Origin: Deltaproteobacteria bacterium
GTDB taxonomy: Bacteria; UBA10199; GCA-002796325; JACPFF01
Length of the DNA stretch: 64,000 nucleotides
NCBI GenBank assembly: GCA_016210045.1
Contig: JACQUX010000024.1
Coordinates: forward strand, 142,457 to 206,456
Reading direction: 5' to 3'
Below the pieces are notes generated by a model, which searched no databases, was not told the DNA's origin, and saw nothing but the letters and a program-made list of their open reading frames with translations. Shown here one piece after another: positions 24,211-34,179 of the stretch (positions are counted from its first letter, which is position 1; each line of letters opens with the position of its first letter). The translations under genes and the position numbers were made by a program.

Positions 24211-27200
24211 TCACTCCTCCGGCAACGGTTCAGTGGGCAGCACAGGACAGTCTGGATAGACGGGCAACGGAGCGAGCGTGGCGTTGTGACAGTACTGTGT
24301 ACACGTGCCCGTTCCGCCATGTTTTGCGGACCGATACCCGGACATGTGACACGATCCATTCACACCGCCACCGCAGGTGTAGGCCACATATGGCACCGAA
24401 TCGATCTGCTCCCACGCGAACGCGAACGACTTCCCGGCGCTATTGACCAGGAACGGCGCAGCCACGATCGCAACGAAGTGCGCTTGCGTCCCAACACCCA
24501 GCTTGGCCGATCCACACGGTTGACCGTTGGCGTCGGTGCTGTAGGTGATTGCCGGCTCCCACTCCCGCACGAGCCACGATTCTGTAATTTGCCAATGCGG
24601 ATAGCTCCAATGGCATGTGTAACAATCCCCTTTCGCCTGCAACGAGGCCTTCGTGTCCGTCTCACTATTGAACAACACCGGCTGGTCGTGACACTCCCAA
24701 CACGTGACCGACTGCGCCGGATCTTTCGCCCCCATCGCCGTCGCTTGTTTCGTAAATGCCGGGCCGTGACCGCTCAACGTGGCCGCTTTAGTGTTCCAGG
24801 CCCGCGCCCACCCGGCGGGATGCGGATAATCCGGATGGCACGTCATGCACGACTGCTGCGCATGCCCACCGTCCAATGCCGCGCCGTGGCACACGCGGCA
24901 TGGATCAAGTTTTCCGAGCAACGTATCCTTTATATAATCAACATGCAGCGGCGGTTCCCCGGCGGCACCCACCACACCCCATTGGGGATCGTCGTGCGGA
25001 TACGAGGCATGGCAGCTCGCGCTTGCGCAGGTTTTTTTCGTCACGCCAATCGCATCTTCCTTCACGCCATGGCACAGCTGACATTCCGTGATCTTTGCAT
25101 AGCGATCGGCCTTACTCGCCATGGCCATGAGCGTCGCACCATGGCCGCTGAATTGCCCCCATCCCGGCGCGGCAATCCCCGCTGAATCGTGCGCCAAGTA
25201 GCTTGCGTGACACCCTTCGCACGACGGCTTGCCGCCCAATGCAACATTCAGCTGCGATCCATGGCACGCCTTACAACTGTCGATATCTGTTAGCGCGCTC
25301 GGCCCGTGCACTAAACCAGATGCCCAGCCCTCCGGATGCGGCAACGTCTCGTGGCACTTGCTACATGAAGGACCTGCCGTCACCCCCGGAGACACCTGCA
25401 AATTTTCGCCGTGACACTTGACCGTGCCACACGACCCGAGCCCGCCCACTTGAATCTGCGCCGCATGTTGCTGCGACGCACCTTTGGGCGCCACCCATCC
25501 CGACGCATGCGGATATCCTGGATGGCACGTCATGCAGGATTGCTGCGCATGCCCGCCGTCCAACGCGGCGCCGTGACACATCCGACACGGGTCGAGTTTC
25601 CCTTGTAACGTATCCTTAATATAACCAACATGCAGCGGCGGTTCCCCGGCCGCGCCGAGTGCGCCCCACTGTGGATCTTCGTGCGGATATGAGGCGTGGC
25701 ACGTAGCATACCCACACGTCTTCTTCGGCACCCCGATCGAGTTGTTCTTCGGCCCATGACACATCCGACATTCCGCGATCTTCGTATAGCGATCGGTCTT
25801 GTCTGCGAGTGCCAACAGGAACGAACCATGCCCGCTGAGCAATCCCCACCCTTGCGGCGCAATCGCGGCGGAGTCATGGACCAAATAACTGGCGTGGCAG
25901 CCTTCGCACGTCGGCTTCCCGCCGAGCACAATATTGAGTTGCGGACCGTGACAGGACTTGCAACCGTCGATATCGGCCCGCGCGCTGGGACCATGGAACA
26001 GCCCGGACTCCCAACCCGCGGGATGGGGAAAGCCGTCGTGGCAGCCACCACACGACGGGCCGACCGTGATTTTCGATTCCACTTGCAAGTCCACGCCGTG
26101 GCAATGCACCGTCCCACACGACTCGAAACCATTCGCTTGGACGTACTCCGCGTGTTCCTGCGGCAATCCTTTCGACAACGCCCACGCCGCCCCGTGTGGA
26201 TAGACCGCATGACACCCGGCGTCGCTGCTGCTGCACGACGGCTTGCCCTGCAGTTCGCCGTGCAACGAGGCCCCGTGACACAGCGCACACTCCGTAGTGG
26301 ACGCCGCCAGTGCGGAGGCCCCGTGACCGGCATAGGCCTTCCAGGGTGCCGTTTCAGTCCCACGATGCGGATAGCTCGGATGGCACGAGTAACACGTCTT
26401 GCCGTTCAGTTCCCGTTCCAATGTGGCGCCATGACAGCGTTGGCATTCGTCGGTGTTGCCGTCGTACCCTTGTTGCACGCGCTCGCCGTGCCCTCCACCG
26501 AACGGTCGCCACACAGCACTGGCCGGATGCGGATAATCGGCGTGACACGTAAAACAATTCTTTCCACCTAACACCGTGCGAAAATCGTCGCCGTGACAAC
26601 GCGCGCACTCCGTCTGGCCGAGCGTCTGCGCGACCGCCCCATGTTGCTCCGGTGTGGCCCAGTCCGCCCGATGCGGATACGTCTGGTGGCAGCCTGTACA
26701 CGAGACGCCGGTACGGCCGCCGCCCAAGTCCGTGCCATGACAACCCGTGGCACAATCCGTAGAAGTATGCGACGACACCCACACGCCGTGTTGTTCCCGT
26801 TCCGCCCACGCATTCGGATGCGGATAGCGCACATGACATTGCGTACAGGAGACTCCGCTCGATCCGCCCGCCAAGTCCTCACCGTGGCAGCCTTGGCAGG
26901 CCACGCGCCCGCCCCATTTGGCTAATTGACCGTGCTGTTCCGGTTCCCGCCAGGTGGCGGCATGCGGATAGAGGGTGTGGCACGTGGTGCACGACACCCC
27001 GGAGAGCCCGCCTTGTAAATCCGTCCCGTGACACTGCGTGGCGCATGCGGCCTTCCCTTTCGCACGCACGAAGGCACCATGCTGCGTCGGTTGGACCCAA
27101 TCGTCACGATGCGGATATTCGGCATGACAGCTCCGACACGTCGGCGCGGTATTCCACGGGTCGGCTGAGGCGTGGCACTGCAGACACGCCGCTTGTCCAA

Positions 27201-27411
27201 AGTGCCGCGCCGCGGCCCCGTGACTGGCGGCGGCCTTCCAGCCACTGGCATGGGGAAAAATCGGCGTGGAGGATTCGGAGGTTGCCGGTGCGGGCGTCGC
27301 CGTTGCGGCAACATCCCCCCCCTCCGCAGTCGGCTTGCTCGCTACACATCCACTCAGCCACAGCAAACCGAGGATCGTGGCCAGACAGCGGTATGCGGAC
27401 GGCAGGGACAT
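24211..27411 (-). CDS. Giant multihaem c-type cytochrome lipoprotein (up to 34 haem motifs)
   Basis: The 1,066-residue protein starts with a lipoprotein signal ending LSGC (cysteine 22). I count 25 CxxCH motifs, 3 CX3CH (CATQCH, CATGCH, CTQYCH), 4 CX4CH (CGTVHCH, CGYATCH, CGTVKCH, CASASCH), one CX6CH and one CX7CH, 34 in all. The unit is C..CHG..L.G....C..CH..YPH, repeated with Tyr-Pro-His after most second haem motifs. Residues about 430-655 and 658-860 are a tandem duplication. The protein is probably on the outer membrane and could carry electrons to or from extracellular acceptors. The downstream gene encodes a beta-barrel. Confidence 0.9.
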   Translation of the reverse strand: MSLPSAYRCLATILGLLWLSGCVASKPTAEGGDVAATATPAPATSESSTPIFPHASGWKAAASHGAAARHFGQAACLQCHASADPWNTAPTCRSCHAEYPHRDDWVQPTQHGAFVRAKGKAACATQCHGTDLQGGLSGVSCTTCHTLYPHAATWREPEQHGQLAKWGGRVACQGCHGEDLAGGSSGVSCTQCHVRYPHPNAWAEREQHGVWVSSHTSTDCATGCHGTDLGGGRTGVSCTGCHQTYPHRADWATPEQHGAVAQTLGQTECARCHGDDFRTVLGGKNCFTCHADYPHPASAVWRPFGGGHGERVQQGYDGNTDECQRCHGATLERELNGKTCYSCHPSYPHRGTETAPWKAYAGHGASALAASTTECALCHGASLHGELQGKPSCSSSDAGCHAVYPHGAAWALSKGLPQEHAEYVQANGFESCGTVHCHGVDLQVESKITVGPSCGGCHDGFPHPAGWESGLFHGPSARADIDGCKSCHGPQLNIVLGGKPTCEGCHASYLVHDSAAIAPQGWGLLSGHGSFLLALADKTDRYTKIAECRMCHGPKNNSIGVPKKTCGYATCHASYPHEDPQWGALGAAGEPPLHVGYIKDTLQGKLDPCRMCHGAALDGGHAQQSCMTCHPGYPHASGWVAPKGASQQHAAQIQVGGLGSCGTVKCHGENLQVSPGVTAGPSCSKCHETLPHPEGWASGLVHGPSALTDIDSCKACHGSQLNVALGGKPSCEGCHASYLAHDSAGIAAPGWGQFSGHGATLMAMASKADRYAKITECQLCHGVKEDAIGVTKKTCASASCHASYPHDDPQWGVVGAAGEPPLHVDYIKDTLLGKLDPCRVCHGAALDGGHAQQSCMTCHPDYPHPAGWARAWNTKAATLSGHGPAFTKQATAMGAKDPAQSVTCWECHDQPVLFNSETDTKASLQAKGDCYTCHWSYPHWQITESWLVREWEPAITYSTDANGQPCGSAKLGVGTQAHFVAIVAAPFLVNSAGKSFAFAWEQIDSVPYVAYTCGGGVNGSCHMSGYRSAKHGGTGTCTQYCHNATLAPLPVYPDCPVLPTEPLPEE

Positions 27412-27490
27412 ACGGAGGCCTTAGTATATACGACGTAGTGGGGACATGACCACGGTCATTCTTCGCACCTACGCACGTCCCTATTCCAGC

Positions 27491-28843
27491 CTACGGCACG
27501 TATTCATACACGACCCAGTCGGAAAAGGATTTCGGTTGATTCCGATCGGGACGGTCGGCGTCCCAGACCGCAAACGCCACGTATCCGGTCCGCTCCAAGA
27601 CCGCATCTTGCGCCACCACGCCCTGCAGCGGATGCCGCAACACGACCTCCCACTCGCCTTGCAAATATTTCCCGGTCGCCTGCAATTGGCGTTCGGTAGC
27701 CTCAATCATCGATTGATGCCCTACACCTTTCGCCCGCCATTCCGTGATCTGTTCCGGCGCCCGCCAGGCCCAAATTTGCACTGGATTATCGGCGCTCCCC
27801 ATCGCTACGAACGGTAATGCAGCCGGATCGGCGGGCGCCCGCACCGGAAATTGGAGTGCCACGCCGTCGCCGTTCCCCACTTCGGGATTCATGGCATCAT
27901 CCGCCCAGCGGACCGCAAACGCAATTTCTTGCGCATTGCCGATCGCCTTGACCAGCACCCATTCCGTGCTTTCCTGCCCTGCCGTCACGTGATGCAGATA
28001 GACCGGCACTGCTTTCACACCCTGCCACGCCGCCGCCGTCGGATCGAGCGGCAGTTCGCCACTCACGCGCGCCACGCGCAGCAGACTCCGTTTCGGATGG
28101 GAGGGATCGAAGCCCTCCGGGAGTTGCAAACGCGATTGAATATAGTGAACCAGTTGCCATAATTCCGTCGCGTTCAGACTCCGCGCATATCCCGGCATCG
28201 GCGTGCCGGGGATGCCGACCGCCAATGTGCGGTAGATCTCTTCATCCCGACTCCCCCATTTCAAAGGACCCCGCGTCAGGTCGCGCGGCACCACCGCATT
28301 ACCCCACGTGTCGGTCAGTCCAACCGCCGACGGCCCATTGCCTTGCCCGTCTTTCCCGTGGCACGCCACACACCCGCTGCGCGCAAATAATTGCTCGCCC
28401 GCACTCACGACCGCCGGCGACGTCGCCAGCTTCGTCGGAATTTCAATCCGCGGCCCCGGCCGCGCCGCGACATACCGCGGAATCAGATGTTGCAGATACG
28501 CGACGAGCGCACGCCAATCTTTGTCGCTCAGCAAATCCCATCCCGGCATCGCGGTGCCGGGCACTCCGACTTTGACCGTTTGCAAGATTTCCACCGGCGA
28601 CGGCGTCGTCCCTTCCGTAGTGCGATATTTCAAAATGCCATTCGTCAGATCACGCGGCCGCGGCGTCAGATACGAGGCGAGCTCCCCTTGGCCGTCCGCC
28701 TTCGCCCCATGACATCCCGCGCACTGCGCCGTGTAGAGCTGTCGTCCCCGTTGCAGTTCAACTTCCGTGCCCCGCCCCCCTTGGCACCCGACCACCACCA
28801 ATCCAAGCAGTGCCACCCACTTCGCCCCCACCCGTGTCCGCAT
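27491..28843 (-). CDS. Dihaem cytochrome c lipoprotein fused to an ethylbenzene-dehydrogenase-gamma-like haem domain
   Basis: A lipoprotein signal (VVVGC) leads to two cytochrome c domains with CAGCH (about residue 40) and CVACH (about 160), each with a following methionine region (GTAMPGWD and GTPMPGYA). The C-terminal 180 residues resemble the haem b-binding domain of ethylbenzene dehydrogenase gamma subunits and related c-type proteins (conserved LPLDP...W, FAVRWAD, EWEVVLRHPL, VAFAVWDAD.....SDW). It is probably an electron carrier at the periplasmic membrane face, and is first in the run towards cydAB. There is a 79-base gap before the giant cytochrome. Confidence 0.8.
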   Translation of the reverse strand: MRTRVGAKWVALLGLVVVGCQGGRGTEVELQRGRQLYTAQCAGCHGAKADGQGELASYLTPRPRDLTNGILKYRTTEGTTPSPVEILQTVKVGVPGTAMPGWDLLSDKDWRALVAYLQHLIPRYVAARPGPRIEIPTKLATSPAVVSAGEQLFARSGCVACHGKDGQGNGPSAVGLTDTWGNAVVPRDLTRGPLKWGSRDEEIYRTLAVGIPGTPMPGYARSLNATELWQLVHYIQSRLQLPEGFDPSHPKRSLLRVARVSGELPLDPTAAAWQGVKAVPVYLHHVTAGQESTEWVLVKAIGNAQEIAFAVRWADDAMNPEVGNGDGVALQFPVRAPADPAALPFVAMGSADNPVQIWAWRAPEQITEWRAKGVGHQSMIEATERQLQATGKYLQGEWEVVLRHPLQGVVAQDAVLERTGYVAFAVWDADRPDRNQPKSFSDWVVYEYVP

Positions 28844-29039
28844 ATCGCCTCCCGTCCCACGCTCCAGACCTCACTATCGATAACATATAGCCCACGGCAT
28901 TAACCACATATGCGGGCGATCAGCAAGACATGCGATGCGAGTTTTCACTCGCGCGCGCCGACAAACCACCTGACGCGCGTCATAGGAGCTCGCCGCCGGC
29001 TGCGGCATGTTTCCGCACCGCACACAGGAGGCATTTTCT

Positions 29040-29478
29040 ATGAACACGATCTACGATTTTCTGGAACGCGACCATCGTCGCCTCGACGACCTATTCGCCG
29101 GCTTCCGCAAACACAAGGCGCGTGACCCAGAAACCGCGCTGCTCTGCTTTACTCAATTCAAGCGCGGCTTAGATCGACATATTCGCTGGGAGGAAGAATT
29201 GCTCTTCCCACCGTTCGAAAACGCCACCGGCATGAAAGGCTACGGCCCCACCGCCGTGATGCGCGACGAGCATCGCCAAATCCATTGGATCGTCGACCAG
29301 ATCGAACAGCAGTTGTTGCACCAAGTCTGGGAAACCGACACGCTGGAAGCGCAGTTCCTCGAAGTAATGGGCATGCACAACAGCAAAGAAGAAAAAATCC
29401 TCTACCCGTGGCTCGACGAACAGTTGGAGGGGCCGGCCCTCGCGGAAATTCTTCGCCAGCTCGAGCACACGGCGCAAC

Positions 29479-29504
<26 letters not shown>
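29040..29504 (+). CDS. Hemerythrin-like domain protein
   Basis: A 154-residue four-helix protein carries the hemerythrin metal ligands: LERDHRRLDDLF, LDRHIRWEEELLFPPFE, RDEHRQIHWI and MHNSKEEKILYPWLDE. It probably binds a di-iron site and O2 or NO, and may buffer or sense them for the neighbouring NrfHA and CydAB systems. The start at 29040 is preceded by AGGAGG. The 5' gap (28844-29039) holds a perfect palindrome, TGACGCGCGTCA, near 28971 that might be an operator. Its last codons overlap the nrfA end on the opposite strand. Confidence 0.9.
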
Positions 29505-30873
<1,369 letters not shown>

Positions 30874-30883
30874 AATACCTCCT

Positions 30884-31330
30884 CTAATCCGCATGTCCCA
30901 CACCCAAGTGGCACCGCGCACACGGCAGCGGTTCCCCTGGCGCTTCGATCGCTTGCACAACGTCGCTGTGACAGCGGCGACAATTCGCCTCCGCCACTGC
31001 CGCACTGCCGGCCGTGATCCGAATCGGTTCCGGAAACCAGCCCATGGTAAACGCCGTCGAATGGCGGAACCCATTTTCCATCTTGGTCAAATATTTCCCG
31101 ACCATCGAATGCGGCGTGTGGCAGTCATTGCATACCGCCACGGCCCGATGGCTCGACTTGAGCCACGCGCTATATTGGTCGTTCATCACGTGGCAATTGG
31201 CGCAGGCCGCAGGGTCGTTCGTCAAATACGACGTCCCTTTCGCATAGAGAAAGGTGTAGCCGCCAAGCCCCAGCGCGACACCCACACACGCCCCCATCCC
31301 GATGCGCATACCTGACCACGACCATCCCAT
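30884..31330 (-). CDS. nrfH: NrfH, tetrahaem membrane quinol dehydrogenase for NrfA
   Basis: NrfH is a NapC/NirT-type cytochrome that takes electrons from menaquinol and feeds NrfA. It has one N-terminal membrane helix and four haem motifs: CANCH, CNDCH, CRRCH and CARCH, with CANCHVMNDQYSAWLKSSHR matching the family's first-haem region. I take ATG 31330, 8 bases after GGGGGA, as start; ATG 31339 is possible and adds three residues. Divergent to a lipoprotein gene, it shares a promoter gap of about 100 bases. Confidence 0.93.
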   Translation of the reverse strand: MGWSWSGMRIGMGACVGVALGLGGYTFLYAKGTSYLTNDPAACANCHVMNDQYSAWLKSSHRAVAVCNDCHTPHSMVGKYLTKMENGFRHSTAFTMGWFPEPIRITAGSAAVAEANCRRCHSDVVQAIEAPGEPLPCARCHLGVGHAD

Positions 31331-31437
31331 GGCGGACATCCCCCTGAGCGAATGCGCCTGTAGCAGAGACGCGCAGACACGGCAAGATTGCCGCGCGAAG
31401 CAACGGCATGCTACACTGCTTGGAGGGGGGATTCTCT

Positions 31438-31926
31438 ATGAAACAATGGCAACGATGGTTCGGCGGAGTGCTGCTCCTGCTGATGTGCGGCCTGGCAAGC
31501 TGTGGGAGTGGCACCAGTACCGGAAGCAGTAGTAGCAGTAGCGGCGGCAGCAGCGGATCGGTCGATGCCGCACTGGCCGGAGAATGGCGGATCTTGACTG
31601 AAACGATCTATTTCGACAACGGACTCACGCAACAAATCACCCCAGTCAGCACCCATCTGGTCCTCGATGCGAGCGGCGGTTGGCAGTTCGGCTCGTCGAG
31701 TGGCGCATGGAGCGTTTCCAGCATTGCCGCATCGGACTGGACGACCTGGGCGATTGCCGATTACGGCATGACCCGAAAAGTCACATTGGATGGCTGGAAC
31801 AGCGACACCGGCAACGGCCCGATCGACGAATCCGGCTCCACGATCGACAACATTTGGGTGATCTATCGTTACACCAGCGACACCAACGGCGCCGGCACCG
31901 TCTGGATGAAGTTCGGACAGGTGTGA
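31438..31926 (+). CDS. Small secreted lipoprotein, function unknown
   Basis: The 162-residue protein has a lipoprotein signal ending GLASC and a Ser/Gly-rich linker (repeats of Ser after the cysteine). A compact beta-rich domain of about 110 residues follows, with tryptophan-rich strands resembling lipocalin- or calycin-like small domains. No family is assigned. A strong ribosome binding site (GGAGGGGGG) precedes the ATG at 31438. It is transcribed away from nrfHA and towards modC. Confidence 0.72.
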   Translation: MKQWQRWFGGVLLLLMCGLASCGSGTSTGSSSSSSGGSSGSVDAALAGEWRILTETIYFDNGLTQQITPVSTHLVLDASGGWQFGSSSGAWSVSSIAASDWTTWAIADYGMTRKVTLDGWNSDTGNGPIDESGSTIDNIWVIYRYTSDTNGAGTVWMKFGQV

Positions 31927-31952
31927 GAAATCGTGCGTAGGTGCGTACGTGC

Positions 31953-32630
31953 TTACGTGCGTACGCAGGTACTTGGCGTGCCACGGGCCGTTACGCGGCC
32001 TTCTTCCAACACCCAAACGGTGTCCGCCATCCGGGCGACTTCTGCCGCATCGTGGCTGACCAGCAGCGTGGTGCACGCATGGCGTCGCTGCCACTCCAGC
32101 ACGTCCGTCTGGAGACGTCGACGCAGCACCGTTTCCAACGCGGCGAACGGTTCGTCCAGTAACAGCAAACGGGGACGGAAGGCCAGCGCACGGGCCACGG
32201 CAACACGTTGTTTTTGTCCGCCGGACAACGCCGCCGGGCGCAAGCGCTGTAACGGGGTCAACACCATCAGCTCCAACAGGACATCTACGATATTCGTATC
32301 GCCACCGGCTGGCAGCGCGAACGCCACGTTTTCCCGGACGGTCATATGCGGAAACAGCGCGAAGTCTTGGAAGACGAAGCCGACGCGACGCGCTTGCGGT
32401 GGCACCCAGACTCCCGCCGCCGTGTCGCACCACACGGCCCCATCCACCACGATCCGGCCCGCATCCGGCCGGCACAGTCCGGCCAAGAGCCGCAGCACCG
32501 TCGTCTTGCCCGCGCCGGATGGGCCGAACAGCGCTGTCACTTGCCCGGTCGCCAACGTGCCATCGAGCTGCAGGTCCCAGATCCGCGTTCCGCGATGACC
32601 GAAGCGCTGCCGCACAGCGAGCTCAATCAT
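31953..32630 (-). CDS. modC: Molybdate ABC transporter ATPase (short form)
   Basis: An ABC ATPase of 225 residues with Walker A GPSGAGKT, Q-loop FVFQDFALFP, signature LSGGQKQRVA and Walker B LLLLDEP. It lacks the C-terminal TOBE/molybdate-binding domain usual in ModC, so regulation by that domain is absent. It completes a modABC operon with ATGA-type overlaps. Molybdate or tungstate is the likely cargo, used for molybdo-enzymes not in the window. Confidence 0.85.
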   Translation of the reverse strand: MIELAVRQRFGHRGTRIWDLQLDGTLATGQVTALFGPSGAGKTTVLRLLAGLCRPDAGRIVVDGAVWCDTAAGVWVPPQARRVGFVFQDFALFPHMTVRENVAFALPAGGDTNIVDVLLELMVLTPLQRLRPAALSGGQKQRVAVARALAFRPRLLLLDEPFAALETVLRRRLQTDVLEWQRRHACTTLLVSHDAAEVARMADTVWVLEEGRVTARGTPSTCVRT

Positions 32631-33322
32631 CGCACCGACTCCTTCAAAAAGCGGCCATTAATCATATGCACCGCAAGCAAGATGCAAAACGAGACGCCGA
32701 ACAAGATCGCGGCATACGTGTGGGCGGCAGCATAGTGCATCGTCTCGACCTCATCGTAGATCGCAAGCGCCGCGACGCGCGTCACGCCGGGGATGTTGCC
32801 GCCGATCATCAACACGACGCCGAATTCACCGAGCGTATGGGCAAAACTGAGCACGATCCCCGTCAGCAGCGACGGGCGAATGTTCGGCAGCAGCACACGC
32901 AGCAGCGTAGTAAAGCGCCCTTTGCCGAGCGTATAGGACGCCTCCGCCAGCGACGGCGGCAACGCCTCCAATCCGGCCTGGATCGGATGGACCATGAACG
33001 GCAGGCTGTAGAGCACCGACCCGATCACGAGGCCGGTGAAGCTGAACGCGAGCCGGCAATCGAAGACACGCTCAATCAGCGCGCCAAATGGGCGGCTGGG
33101 ACTGAATGCGACCAAGAGATAAAATCCCAACACCGACGGCGGCAACACCAACGGCAGACTCACGAATGTCGCCAGCACTGCGCGGCCGCGAAACCGACCC
33201 CGCGCGATCAACGCCGCCAACGGGACGCCCAACAGCAACAAAATGCTCGTAGTCACCGCGGCCAGCCGCACCGAGAGCCATAACGGCGCAGGATCGAATG
33301 GTGTCGTCGCAGCGAGGATCAT
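32627..33322 (-). CDS. modB: Molybdate ABC transporter permease
   Basis: A 231-residue permease with five or six hydrophobic helices and the ModB motif region ASYTLGKGRFTTLLRVLLPNIRPSLLTGIVLSFAHTLGEFG (the EAA loop followed by AHTLGEFG). Overlaps with modA and modC are 4 bases each. The product sits in the inner membrane between ModA and ModC. Confidence 0.93.
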   Translation of the reverse strand: MILAATTPFDPAPLWLSVRLAAVTTSILLLLGVPLAALIARGRFRGRAVLATFVSLPLVLPPSVLGFYLLVAFSPSRPFGALIERVFDCRLAFSFTGLVIGSVLYSLPFMVHPIQAGLEALPPSLAEASYTLGKGRFTTLLRVLLPNIRPSLLTGIVLSFAHTLGEFGVVLMIGGNIPGVTRVAALAIYDEVETMHYAAAHTYAAILFGVSFCILLAVHMINGRFLKESVR

Positions 33323-34098
33323 AGTGGCAACCGATAACCGTAGTGCGTGAGTCGTTGTTGCGCCGTCGGCGAACCGAGGAACGCCAAGAACGCCTCCGCC
33401 GCTACGGCATTCCGTTGTCGCCCGTGGCGCAATAGCACGGCCGCCTGTTCAATCGGCCGATACCACGACGGATCTACCACCATCCATCGTCCACGTCCGC
33501 GCCATGCCGGCAGATGCACCATCGCCTGCGCCGTGATCACGGCATCCACCACACCCGTCGTCAGATAGTGATTCACTTGGGCGACACTCTCGCCCAACAC
33601 TAATTTCGACTGCACCGCCGGCCACAGGCCTGCATGCGTCAACGCCTCCATCGCCGCGGCCCCATACGGCGCCACGGCGGGATTCGCGATCGCGATCTGC
33701 TTGACTGCACCGCTGCGGAGAAACGTCAACGCCACGTCCGGCCTCAACGAATCCCGCCATGTCCAGACCACCAAACTCCCGATCGCATAGACGTGCGGCC
33801 GCTCCGCAAAGCCCTCGCGCTGCAACGCCGCCGGATATTCCGTATCGGCCGCGACGAAGACATCGAACGGGGCCCCCTCCCGCACTTGAGCCGCGAGCTT
33901 CCCCGACGACCCGACCACCAACGTCGCGTGCCCGCCGACGTCCCGCTCCCAATCCTCTGCGATTTCTTGCACCACATATTGCGCATTGGCCGCCACGGCC
34001 ACGGTCAGCGTATCGTGACCGTCCGAAACCGCCCCGAGCGCAGCCCCGCGATGGATCAAACACAATAATATGAGATACCCAACCCCCCTGAGCCCCAT
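33319..34098 (-). CDS. modA: Molybdate-binding periplasmic protein
   Basis: The 259-residue protein has a signal peptide (about residues 1-23) and the ModA pattern: VAVAANAQYVVQEIAEDW, VGSSGKLAAQVREGAPFDVFVAAD, IANPAVAPYGAAAMEAL, and DAVITAQAMVHLP. It captures molybdate or tungstate for ModBC. It is first in the operon. The 5' gap (34099-34179) contains GGTGCGATATAGAG, but I see no clear ModE site. Confidence 0.92.
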   Translation of the reverse strand: MGLRGVGYLILLCLIHRGAALGAVSDGHDTLTVAVAANAQYVVQEIAEDWERDVGGHATLVVGSSGKLAAQVREGAPFDVFVAADTEYPAALQREGFAERPHVYAIGSLVVWTWRDSLRPDVALTFLRSGAVKQIAIANPAVAPYGAAAMEALTHAGLWPAVQSKLVLGESVAQVNHYLTTGVVDAVITAQAMVHLPAWRGRGRWMVVDPSWYRPIEQAAVLLRHGRQRNAVAAEAFLAFLGSPTAQQRLTHYGYRLPL

Positions 34099-34179
34099 AG
34101 TTGAGGCTTCTTAAGAGGTGCGATATAGAGAAGCAACTTTTCTTTCAGGCAGCCGATAACTCAATCACTGGAGAATTTT

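Noticed and set aside
24052..26571. Several plus-strand frames of 290-380 codons opposite the giant cytochrome
   Set aside because: They are shadows of the repeated CxxCH coding pattern and contain no plausible domains.
24211..27411. Periodic DNA that might suggest a CRISPR array or tandem satellite
   Set aside because: The period follows haem-motif codons of a continuous reading frame; repeats are not identical and there are no spacers.
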